Below, piece after piece: positions 57,996 to 64,000 of a stretch of 64,000 nucleotides of DNA (within the stretch, counting starts at the first letter, position 1; every line of letters starts with the position of its first letter). The translations under genes were made by a program, and so were the position numbers. The stretch is taken from the NCBI RefSeq assembly GCF_026241095.1, contig NZ_JAPFGB010000007.1, positions 245,915-309,914 of the forward strand, written 5' to 3'. The notes beneath the pieces were generated by a model. That model had not been told where the DNA came from. It saw only the letters and a list, made by a program, of their open reading frames with translations, and ran no database searches. This DNA is from Saccharopolyspora sp. NFXS83 (GTDB taxonomy: Bacteria > Actinomycetota > Actinomycetes > Mycobacteriales > Pseudonocardiaceae).

Positions 57996-58029
57996 GCTCG
58001 GCCCTCGGCTCAACAGCCGAGGGCCGAGC
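57996..58029 (-). terminator. Terminator of the XRE-DUF397 operon
   Basis: GCTCGGCCCTCGGCT and its perfect complement (15 bp) with loop CAAC, 17 nt beyond the DUF397 stop. Confidence 0.88.
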
Positions 58030-58046
58030 GAACTACGCGCACACGA

Positions 58047-58235
58047 TCACTGGAAGCGGCCGGACTTGATCGCACCCACGAACCGGCCGAACGCGGCAGT
58101 GGATAAGCTCAAGACCGGCGAGCACTCCCCCAGCTTGGAATCCCTGATCAGCGCAGCACCGCGCACCCCCGCGGTCTGCACGCATTGGCCGCCCTGCGTC
58201 GAACGCGACGACTTTTTCCAGTTGCACTCGGACAC
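58047..58235 (-). CDS. DUF397 domain protein
   Basis: A 62-residue single-domain protein: NWKKSSRSTQGGQCVQTAG, IRDSKLGECSPVLSLSTAAF and GRFVGAIKSGRF, matching the DUF397 consensus (W-x-K-S-S-x-S, C-V-E, R-D-S-K, F). In streptomycetes these partner with WhiJ-like XRE-DUF5753 proteins and modulate development and antibiotic production, sometimes described as antitoxin/toxin-like pairs. GTG start with AGGAGG upstream. It lies 9 bp after the XRE gene, in the same operon. Confidence 0.9.
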   Translation of the reverse strand: MSECNWKKSSRSTQGGQCVQTAGVRGAALIRDSKLGECSPVLSLSTAAFGRFVGAIKSGRFQ

Positions 58236-58244
58236 CCGCGCCTC

Positions 58245-59084
58245 CTACTGGCCATTCGAATAGATCGAGGCGAGTGTAGCGAGACGAGCTCTCGTATCGT
58301 CAACGGACAATGCAAGGTTCTGCAATACAGAGAAAACCCGGCCGAATTCTGCCGTCTCCGCAGGGTTGTCGACGATGTGCCCGCTCAGCGTGGTATCGAC
58401 GAACACCACATCGGCGTGCTTCTCGAACCGGAGCAGCATGAATCCGCCTTGGAGCGCCGGATGACCACCAGCGTCCAACGGGATCACCTGCAACTTGACG
58501 TTCGGGCGATCAGACGCCCCGATCAGCGCGGTGATCTGGCCTGCCATCACGCCAGGGCCACCGATCACGCGATGGAACGCCTCCTCCGCGATGACCACGT
58601 TCAACAGCAGCGGCTGGTCTTCCGCGAGCCGATGCTGCCGCTGCGCCCGCGCCTCCACCCACTCTTCAACACTGTCCGCGTCGAGCGACATGCGCCCGGA
58701 TTCATGAATGGCCCGCGCGTAATCCCGCGTTTGCAGCAATCCTGGAATCACATTGGTCTCGAAGTTGAAGCCTTCGATCGCATCAGCCTCGAACCCCACA
58801 TAAGGCGTGAACCAGGTCGGCAGTTGATAAAGCGTCCACCAACCGCCCTTTCGACTGTCCGCGCGGAGCTCCTGAATCCGCTCGCGCGTCTCGTCGTCCA
58901 CGCCGTAGAACGTGAGCAGCACGTCGAGATCGTTGCGGCCCGGCCGCGACCGAGCCGACTCCCAGTGTCCGATGCTGGACCGGTTGCGGCCGACGCGCCG
59001 GGCCGCGTCCTGCTGATCAAAGCCCGCCTTGATCCTCAGCTCGCGAAGGATCTGACTGAGCCGGAGCTGTCGAGCGCCCGCCAT
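58245..59084 (-). CDS. XRE-family regulator with DUF5753 domain (Scr1/WhiJ type)
   Basis: A 279-residue regulator: N-terminal HTH (LSQILRELRIKAGFDQQDAA, VGRNRSSIGHWESARSRPGR), followed by a C-terminal DUF5753 domain (FNFETNVIPGLLQTRDYARA, VEARAQRQHRL, LNVVIAEEAFHRVIGG, VIPLDAGGHPALQGGFMLL). An in-frame GTG 39 bases upstream exists, but GAGGT before the ATG and the position of the operator favour the internal start. It is divergent from a small Cys-rich protein gene; the palindrome in between (59122-59155) is its likely autoregulatory site. Confidence 0.92.
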   Translation of the reverse strand: MAGARQLRLSQILRELRIKAGFDQQDAARRVGRNRSSIGHWESARSRPGRNDLDVLLTFYGVDDETRERIQELRADSRKGGWWTLYQLPTWFTPYVGFEADAIEGFNFETNVIPGLLQTRDYARAIHESGRMSLDADSVEEWVEARAQRQHRLAEDQPLLLNVVIAEEAFHRVIGGPGVMAGQITALIGASDRPNVKLQVIPLDAGGHPALQGGFMLLRFEKHADVVFVDTTLSGHIVDNPAETAEFGRVFSVLQNLALSVDDTRARLATLASIYSNGQ

Positions 59085-59121
59085 GCCACCAACCTCATGT
59101 CCACTCTTCCAGGGGATCGTC

Positions 59122-59155
59122 ACTTGTAGCGGGTAAAAGTTACCGTGCTACAAGT
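59122..59155. promoter_or_regulatory. Nested palindromic operator of the XRE locus
   Basis: The outer arms ACTTGTAGC and GCTACAAGT (9 bp, perfect) enclose inner arms GGTAA-AAG-TTACC (5 bp, perfect), with 1- and 2-bp spacers. The 34-bp element lies between the start codons of divergent genes, 37 bp from the XRE start and 6 bp from the small protein's start. A 13-bp half recurs at 57979-57991. Confidence 0.75.
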
Positions 59156-59161
59156 TCACGT

Positions 59162-59551
59162 ATGACAGCACAGAGTTTAAGCACCGCTACTGAGAGTGCG
59201 AGGAGGTGGGCATGGGTGGGCTGGCACTCATCCACCACGCCGGACGGCGTGGTCCACATGATCGAGCCCGGCACGAGGCGGAAGACGTTGTGCGGACTGG
59301 TGATCCGCAGACCTGCGACCCGCTGTGCGGCATCCTGCCCGGCCTGTGTCCGGGAGTCGCTGCACCGCTGCATCCGCTCGCGCTGCTCCGGATCATCCGC
59401 GAGACCGGTGCGCCGTGGGCCTGCGGACCCAGTGACGGACGATGGCATCGTCTCCAGCGGTCTCATCGAGGGCCGCTGCGCTGCGTCTGCGGTCACCTCG
59501 TACACGGCCCGGCGCACCTGCGCAGGGTCCGTCCGAACGCCGGGCACCTAG
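59162..59551 (+). CDS. Small Cys-containing protein divergent from the XRE regulator
   Basis: The reading frame (129 residues) begins near GWHSSTTPDGVVHMIEPGTR and has spaced cysteines (TLCGL, CAASCPACVRES) suggesting a zinc ribbon; the later half is Arg/Ser-rich and may be non-conserved. The family is not recognised with certainty; similar short proteins occur beside Scr1-type XRE genes. The start is 6 bp after the operator palindrome, so its mRNA may be nearly leaderless and under XRE control. The 270 bp after its stop hold nothing recognised. Confidence 0.55.
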   Translation: MTAQSLSTATESARRWAWVGWHSSTTPDGVVHMIEPGTRRKTLCGLVIRRPATRCAASCPACVRESLHRCIRSRCSGSSARPVRRGPADPVTDDGIVSSGLIEGRCAASAVTSYTARRTCAGSVRTPGT

Positions 59552-59827
59552 GGCGCGCGCTCTGCCCGTCCGCCGCGGGCGCACTGCCGACGTTCATCGC
59601 CTGATTCCGCGCTGAAGCGCGAAGAGCCCCGGCTCGCGGAACTCCCCGCCCCCTCCGAGCGAGCCGGGAATCGTCCGGCCCACGTACCCCGACACGGGCC
59701 GGGCGGCCGGTTCCCGCCGCTGCCGCGCCGATGCTGCCCCGGACGACGGCGCGCGGCGGCGGGATCTCCGGTCCGCACCCGGGCACACCCCGGGTGCGGA
59801 CCGCGAAAACCGTTGCGGTGGCGGAAA

Positions 59828-60994
59828 TCAGGACGCGGCGGCGGGCTCCGGGGAACCGGCGAACGGGATGCTCTGGCCCGTCGGCTGCTCCGGGTTGCCG
59901 GGGTGCCGCCACAGGCCCTTGCGCTCCAGGATCGGCAGCACGCCCTCGCCGAACCAGTACGCCTCCTCCAAGTGCGGGTGGCCGGAGAGCACGAACTCGT
60001 CCAAGCCCAGCGCGGCGTACTCCTCGATGCGCGCGGCGACCTCCTCGTGGCTGCCGACCAGCGCCGTCCCGGCACCACCGCGCACCAGGCCGACACCGGC
60101 CCACAGGTTCGGGTAGATCTCCAGGTCCGCCGTGGAACCGCCGTGCAGGTCCAGCATCCGGCGCTGGCCCTCGGATTCGCTGCGGTTCAGGCCGCTCTGC
60201 ACCTGCTCGATCGTCTTCGGGTCGATGGCGTCCAGCAGCCGCCGCGCCTCGGCCCACGCCTGCTCCGAAGTGTCCCGGCTGATCACGTGCAGCCGGATGC
60301 CGAACCGCGGCGTGCGGCCCTGCCCGGCGGCCAGCGACTTGATCCACGCGATCTTCTCCGCGACCTTCGCGGGCGGCTCGCCCCACGTCAGGTACACGTC
60401 GGAGTGCTTCGCGGCCACGTTGCCGGCCGCGGGTGAAGAACCGCCGAAGTAGATGTCCGGCACCGGGTCCGGCGTGCGGGTCAGCTCCGCGCCCTCCACA
60501 CGCACGTGGTCGCCGCTGAAGTCGACCCGCTCACCGCGCCACAACGCGCGCACCACGTGCAGGAACTCGTCGCACCGCGCGTAGCGGCCCTCCTTGTCGA
60601 GGAAATCGCCGTAGGCGCGCTGCTCGTGGCTCTCCCCGCCGGTGACCACGTTGAGCAGCAGCCGCTTGCCGGAGTGCCGCTGGAACGTCGCGGCCATCTG
60701 CGCGCCCAGCGTCGGCGACAGCAGGCCCGGCCGGAACGCGACGAGGAACTTCAACCGCTCCGTCGACTCCGCGAGCATCGCCGTGGACAGCCACGCGTCC
60801 TCGCACCACGCGCCCGTCGGCGTCAGGGCACCCTCGAAACCGAGCTGCTCGGCGCTGCGCGCGATCTGACCCAGGTACTGCAACGTCGCCGGGCGGGCCC
60901 CCGCCGCGGTCGAGGTCGCGACGCCGTGACCACCGCCGACGAGGTAGCGGCTGTCGCCGTAGGTGGGCAGGAACCAGTGGAACGTGAGCGACAT
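59828..60994 (-). CDS. ssuD: FMNH2-dependent alkanesulfonate monooxygenase (SsuD-like)
   Basis: A 388-residue luciferase-like monooxygenase of SsuD length. FHWFLPTYGDSRYLVGG opens the barrel; LTPTGAWCEDAWLSTAMLAE, FLVAFRPGLLSPTLGAQMAA, LLLNVVTGGESHEQRAYGDF and VRGGAGTALVGSHEEVAARI are typical. It cleaves C1-C14 alkanesulfonates to aldehyde and sulfite using FMNH2, providing sulfur when sulfate is scarce. The flavin reductase (SsuE) and ABC importer are not adjacent. A Cys-ending leader peptide lies 275 bp upstream on the same strand. Confidence 0.9.
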   Translation of the reverse strand: MSLTFHWFLPTYGDSRYLVGGGHGVATSTAAGARPATLQYLGQIARSAEQLGFEGALTPTGAWCEDAWLSTAMLAESTERLKFLVAFRPGLLSPTLGAQMAATFQRHSGKRLLLNVVTGGESHEQRAYGDFLDKEGRYARCDEFLHVVRALWRGERVDFSGDHVRVEGAELTRTPDPVPDIYFGGSSPAAGNVAAKHSDVYLTWGEPPAKVAEKIAWIKSLAAGQGRTPRFGIRLHVISRDTSEQAWAEARRLLDAIDPKTIEQVQSGLNRSESEGQRRMLDLHGGSTADLEIYPNLWAGVGLVRGGAGTALVGSHEEVAARIEEYAALGLDEFVLSGHPHLEEAYWFGEGVLPILERKGLWRHPGNPEQPTGQSIPFAGSPEPAAAS

Positions 60995-61138
60995 CAGAGG
61001 TCTCCGAGGTGTCGGGCGGGAATGAGCGGGCAGTGGATTCGGGAGCTCGACGCGGCTTCACGAGCGATCCGGCGCCGCACGGCCTCGTGGGAAGATCATC
61101 GACCGGCTGCCGGGTCGAGCGATTCCGGTTGCGGGGCC

Positions 61139-61154
61139 GCGGTTTTCGAACCGC
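61139..61154 (-). other. Small hairpin between ssuD leader and ssuD
   Basis: GCGGTT and AACCGC are perfectly complementary with a 4-nt loop, lying between the leader peptide stop and the ssuD start. It may be part of an attenuator; no longer stem was found by eye. Confidence 0.3.
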
Positions 61155-61268
61155 CCACCGAGTTCCGGGAATCGAGTCCTACGTCGAACGCGGTTGACCA
61201 GCGGCCATCTCGGGGCGGTCACGAAGCCAGGAGGTCACGGCACGAACCGGCCTCGGCGGAACCGAACG

Positions 61269-61343
61269 TCAGCGGCGACAGCCCTGCGCCGCGACGCGCA
61301 CGAGATCCACGTGACGGCGTCGGGTCAGCAGCGGCAACAGCAC
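61269..61343 (-). CDS. Leader peptide upstream of ssuD (RRHVDLVRV...C type)
   Basis: A 24-residue ORF, GTG start, containing PLLTRRRHVDLVRV and then Cys-Arg-Arg-stop. It shares the signature of the leader at 56108-56185 (LLTTRHHVDLLRV ... C). This family is known ahead of sulfur-metabolism genes in actinobacteria and is thought to attenuate them when charged Cys-tRNA is abundant. Its location before a sulfonate monooxygenase gene is a strong contextual match. Confidence 0.8.
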   Translation of the reverse strand: MLLPLLTRRRHVDLVRVAAQGCRR

Positions 61344-61351
61344 CCGTCCAT
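61325..61351 (-). other. Overlapping octapeptide uORF, Cys-rich (MDGCCCRC)
   Basis: An ATG starting 8 bp upstream of the GTG leader opens an 8-codon frame with four Cys codons, ending inside the leader gene. A G-run about 10 bp upstream could act as ribosome site. Short poly-Cys uORFs are known cysteine attenuators in mycobacteria. Only one of the two overlapping frames may be translated. Confidence 0.4.
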
Positions 61352-61434
61352 CCGAACAAAGCCCCCCACCACTGTCAATGTGACCTCTAGCGGGTATCGG
61401 CAATCGCTTGGCCCGTGGTCGGGCAGCGGAACCT

Positions 61435-61514
61435 CAGTTGCTTCCTCGCTGCGGGATCTTCTTCCCAAGTGGCTCCGCCACGAGGAAAAAGCTGTCCTCG
61501 CGAGGAAGCAACTG
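61435..61514 (-). repeat. Dispersed hairpin repeat, copy E
   Basis: Arms CAGTTGCTTCCTCGC and GCGAGGAAGCAACTG are perfectly complementary (15 bp). On the minus strand it reads TTTTCAGTTGCTTCCTCGCG ... GATCCCGCAGCGAGGAAG, the same order as copy C. The loop contains the hairpin GTGGC-TCC-GCCAC inside AGTGGCTCCGCCACGAGG, shared with copy D. GACCACCGGCGGG flanks it as it does copy C. Confidence 0.85.
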
Positions 61515-61549
61515 AAAACCCGCCGGTGGTCGGCTTCTCGACGTGGGCT

Positions 61550-61603
61550 ATGCGCTTCGCGCATCCAGGCACGGCCTTCGGCCGCAAGGATTCGGCTTCG
61601 CCG
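61550..61603 (-). terminator. Three consecutive TTC-loop hairpins after the ABC-F gene
   Basis: ATGCGC-TTC-GCGCAT, CGGCC-TTC-GGCCG and CGGC-TTC-GCCG follow one another within 54 bp, beginning 27 bp beyond the minus-strand ABC-F stop. The middle one contains a C(UUCG)G tetraloop. A terminator or RNA-stability function is inferred. Confidence 0.5.
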
Positions 61604-61629
61604 TTGACAGGGCACTGGTCAAAGCCCGT

Positions 61630-63267
61630 TCAGGATTCGGTCACTCGGCCGTCGTCGACGTGCAGGCGGCGGGTGACGTGCACTGCGTCAAGCATCCGGC
61701 GGTCGTGGGTGACCAGCAGCAACGTTCCCTCGTACGAGGCGAGCGCCGACTCCAGCTGCTCGATCGCGGGCAGGTCCAGGTGGTTCGTCGGCTCGTCCAG
61801 CACCAGCAGGTTCACCCCGCGCGCCTGCAACAACGCCAACGCCGCCCGCGTGCGCTCACCGGGCGAGAGGGTGTCCGCCGGGCGCAGCACGTGCGCGGCG
61901 AGCAGGCCGAACTTCGCCAGCAGCGTGCGCACCTCCGCCGTCGGCCACTCCGGGACCTGCGCGCCGAACGCGTCCAGCAGCGCCTCCGCACCGAAGAACA
62001 ACCCGCGCGCCTGGTCGACCTCGCCGACCACGACCCCGGATCCGAGCGAACCGCGCCCACCGTCCAGCTCCAGCCTGCCCAGCAGGGCCGCCAGCAACGT
62101 CGACTTGCCCGCGCCGTTCGCCCCGGTGATCGCGACCCGATCGGCGAAGTCGATCTGCAGGTCCACCGGCCCCAGCGTCATCGAATCCCGGTGCACGACC
62201 GCACCGTGCAACGTCGCCACCACCGAACCCGAGCGGGGCGCGGCGGCGATGCTCATCCGCAGCTCCCACTCCTTGCGCGGCTCCTCCACCACGTCGAGCC
62301 GCTCGATCAACCGCTCCGTCTGGCGGGCCTTCGACGCCTGCTTCTCGGTGGCCTCGCTGCGGAACTTGCGGCCCACCTTGTCGTTGTCAGTGGCCTTGCG
62401 GCGGGCGTTCTTCACGCCCTTCTCCATCCACGACCGCTGCGAACGCGCCCGCGCCTCCAGCGACGAGCGGGTGTCGGCGTACTCCTCGTACTCCTCGCGG
62501 GCGTGCCTGCGCGCGACCTCCCGCTCCTCCAGGTACGCGGCATAGCCGCCGCCGAACGACCGCACCTGCTGCTGGGCCAGATCCAGCTCGACGACTCGGG
62601 TCACGGTCCGGGCCAGGAACTCGCGGTCGTGGCTGACCAGCACGGTTCCGGCGCGCAGCTCCGAGACGAACCGCTCCAGCCGCTCCAAGCCGTCGAGGTC
62701 CAGGTCGTTGGTGGGTTCGTCGAGCAGGAACACGTCGTAGCGGCTCAGCAGCAGCGACGCCATGCCCGCCCGCGCCGCCTGCCCGCCGGACAGGCTCGTC
62801 ATCGGCTGGTCGAGCGCGACCTCCAGACCCAGTTCCGCGACGACGCTCGCCGAGCGTTCCTCCAGGTCGGCGCCGCCCAGCGCGAGCCAGCGCTCCAACG
62901 CCGTGCCGTACTCGTCATCAGCGCCGGGACGTTCCTCGGTGAGCGCTTCCGTCGCCGTGTCCAGCTCCCGCTGCGCCGCCGCGACCCCGGTGCGCCGCTC
63001 CAAGAATCCCTGCACGGTCTCGCCGGGAATCCGATCCGGTTCCTGCGGCAGGTGCCCCACCGTCGCGGTCGGCGGACTCAACCGCACCGACCCTGCCTCG
63101 GCGGGCAGCAGACCGCCGAGCATCCGCAACAACGTCGACTTGCCCGCGCCGTTCACCCCGACCAGGCCCACCACATCACCAGGGGCGACGACCAGATCAA
63201 GACCGGAGAACAGGACCCGCTCACCGTGACCGGCGGCGAGCTCCTTCACGACAAGTGTGGCGCTCAT
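61630..63267 (-). CDS. ABC-F family ATPase (ribosome-associated; possible antibiotic-resistance type)
   Basis: A 545-residue protein with two ATPase domains and no membrane helix. Domain 1: Walker A GVNGAGKST, signature SLSGGQAAR, Walker B VFLLDEPTNDLD. Domain 2: GANGAGKST, TLSPGERTR, LLVLDEPTNHLD. A charged linker (RSQRSWMEKGVKNARRKATD) joins them, the probable P-site tRNA interaction motif. Such proteins act on the ribosome, as translation factors or by displacing antibiotics (macrolide/lincosamide/streptogramin types). A resistance role cannot be told from housekeeping here; no biosynthetic cluster is adjacent. Confidence 0.9.
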   Translation of the reverse strand: MSATLVVKELAAGHGERVLFSGLDLVVAPGDVVGLVGVNGAGKSTLLRMLGGLLPAEAGSVRLSPPTATVGHLPQEPDRIPGETVQGFLERRTGVAAAQRELDTATEALTEERPGADDEYGTALERWLALGGADLEERSASVVAELGLEVALDQPMTSLSGGQAARAGMASLLLSRYDVFLLDEPTNDLDLDGLERLERFVSELRAGTVLVSHDREFLARTVTRVVELDLAQQQVRSFGGGYAAYLEEREVARRHAREEYEEYADTRSSLEARARSQRSWMEKGVKNARRKATDNDKVGRKFRSEATEKQASKARQTERLIERLDVVEEPRKEWELRMSIAAAPRSGSVVATLHGAVVHRDSMTLGPVDLQIDFADRVAITGANGAGKSTLLAALLGRLELDGGRGSLGSGVVVGEVDQARGLFFGAEALLDAFGAQVPEWPTAEVRTLLAKFGLLAAHVLRPADTLSPGERTRAALALLQARGVNLLVLDEPTNHLDLPAIEQLESALASYEGTLLLVTHDRRMLDAVHVTRRLHVDDGRVTES

Positions 63268-63358
63268 AAGGGCTCTGATCCTAGTGCCCTGGTCAGCAGT
63301 GATCCTTCGGCGCCTGCGCTCATACCCAGCGGACCCATCCGGCGGTGGTCGCCCCTCG

Positions 63359-63865
63359 CTACAGCAGGGGCCGCTCGTACAGGCCTTCATCTGTCAGGCC
63401 GTAAAAGTGGAACTCCCCAGGCTCCTGCCTCAGGCGTGCTGCGAGGGCCTCGAGATGGTTATTACCAACACCGACGTATCTGATGCCGTTGGACCGCCGC
63501 ACGCTTTCCGCCATGGCGGCCTCTCGCTGACCGCGGAAGGCTTGTTCCCGGCTAGCCAGGCTCCCCTGTCCGCCATTGCCGGGTGCGGCCCCCGCTGCAC
63601 CTCGTTCAAGCAGTTCCCCGACGAGTGCCTTCACGTACGAACGCACCGGATCCTGGTACCGCTTTCCCTGGCGGCCGAGCAGGTGGTCCGCGAGGTTGGC
63701 ATCCCCCGGCAATGCATCGATGAAGGAGTCGAGGTGGCGCGCGCTGTGCATCACCGCGTCCCAGGTGCTGGCGGGTTTGTCGCGCTTCTTCGCCAACTTC
63801 TCCCTGGCGGGCTTGGGCTCGGCGTGGTTCTGCACGTCCTTGCCGTAAGCCCAGGCGATTTTCAA
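63359..63865 (-). CDS. Protein of unknown function, 5' end possibly disrupted beside an IS
   Basis: The frame from a TTG reads KIAWAYGKDVQNHAEPKPAR and ends RYVGVGNNHLEALAARL, GEFHFYGLTDEGLYERPLL. Codon use is less GC-rich than in neighbours (AAA, GAA, TTC/TTT, AAT). Upstream of the TTG the same frame stays open for over 20 codons (SEGQEESYFGKISSRF) and runs into the IS5-type transposase tail, with no ATG/GTG start available. Either the true start is a rare codon, or the 5' end was replaced by the insertion. I recognise no family. Confidence 0.55.
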   Translation of the reverse strand: MKIAWAYGKDVQNHAEPKPAREKLAKKRDKPASTWDAVMHSARHLDSFIDALPGDANLADHLLGRQGKRYQDPVRSYVKALVGELLERGAAGAAPGNGGQGSLASREQAFRGQREAAMAESVRRSNGIRYVGVGNNHLEALAARLRQEPGEFHFYGLTDEGLYERPLL

Positions 63866-63933
63866 GAAGCGCGACGAAATCTTCCCGAAGTAACTCTCTT
63901 CTTGACCTTCGGAGATTTCATTTACAACTCGTT

Positions 63934-64000
63934 TCAGAATGAGGTTGGTAGTTGGCGGTAGCAGATGAGGGCGCAGCCGAGTTGGAGGAGTCCGAGGTGG
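63934..64000 (-). mobile_element. IS5-family transposase gene, C-terminal end only (continues past window)
   Basis: The minus strand reads HLGLLQLGCALICYRQLPTS and F before TGA, the characteristic C-terminus of IS5-family (DDE) transposases (HLAxxxLACALxxYRRL). The rest of the gene and the left inverted repeat lie beyond base 64000. Too short for ordinary ORF detection; identified from the terminal motif. Confidence 0.7.

Noticed and set aside
1..64000. tRNA or rRNA genes, CRISPR arrays, plasmid/phage origins.
   Set aside because: Scanned by eye on both strands; no cloverleaf-like CCA-adjacent hairpins, direct spaced repeats or iterons were found. Inspection by eye could miss a tRNA.

Overview
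The window is very GC-rich, almost gapless DNA with many GTG/TTG starts, ATGA stop/start overlaps and Shine-Dalgarno sites. It carries actinomycete hallmarks: a conservon (cvn) operon with CYP157/CYP154-type cytochromes P450, a DUF397/XRE-DUF5753 locus, a Tat-exported cholesterol oxidase, an F420-type luciferase-like oxidoreductase and a DasR-type operator. I infer a filamentous actinobacterium, most likely Pseudonocardiaceae (Saccharopolyspora-like); the genus is a guess. No rRNA, tRNA, CRISPR array or origin was seen.

Region by region. 1-7.1 kb: the 3' part of an ureidoglycine aminohydrolase gene, then a LysR regulator and a catabolic set (MHS-type transporter; FAD monooxygenase, RidA, DUF1028 and M20 amidohydrolase in tight overlap). 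A dyad shared by the two promoters suggests one regulon. 7.1-16.5 kb: mostly unlinked housekeeping or accessory genes (MmcQ-like, enoyl-reductase-like, nitrilase, DUF418, MFS + IclR, methyltransferase, flavin-binding protein, SDR). 16.5-19 kb: two tandem secreted GH18 chitinase-like genes behind a promoter abutted by a DasR-type palindrome. 19-23 kb: a heterodimeric ABC exporter. 23-29 kb: an SLC13-type permease with glycerate kinase, then an esterase/amidohydrolase pair divergent from a TetR regulator. 29-38 kb: two divergent operons around a GntR regulator: PdxA2, a TIM-like isomerase, a DhaK-type kinase and a sugar-phosphate isomerase/epimerase on one side and a TctCBA tripartite transporter on the other. 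They share an 18-bp operator-like sequence, and together look like uptake and catabolism of a four-carbon (or related) sugar or sugar acid. 38-45 kb: cholesterol oxidase with TetR, an orphan molybdopterin-type large subunit, an F420-type oxidoreductase and a PAP2 phosphatase. 45.5-50.8 kb: complete conservon cvnA-B-C-D plus two P450 genes. 50.8-57.7 kb: a deletion scar that decapitated a divergent TetR/alcohol dehydrogenase pair, SixA phosphatase, alcohol dehydrogenase + AraC, and two MFS transporters. 57.7-59.6 kb: an XRE/DUF397 regulatory locus with a striking palindromic operator. 59.8-64 kb: SsuD-like sulfonate monooxygenase, ABC-F protein, and an unknown gene whose start is cut off next to the tail of an IS5-type transposase.

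The least expected signals are non-coding. (1) Six intergenic copies of an 80-bp hairpin element (about 19.2, 23.0, 29.0, 29.2, 54.4 and 61.5 kb), whose arms differ between copies but stay complementary within each copy. (2) Two short leader peptides with the RHxDLxRV signature and a C-terminal cysteine, ahead of ssuD and of the 56.3-kb MFS gene; these imply that both genes respond to cysteine or sulfur status. (3) Candidate operators for the LysR, GntR and XRE regulators and for a DasR-like regulator. All motif matches and functions were read by eye; no searches were run.
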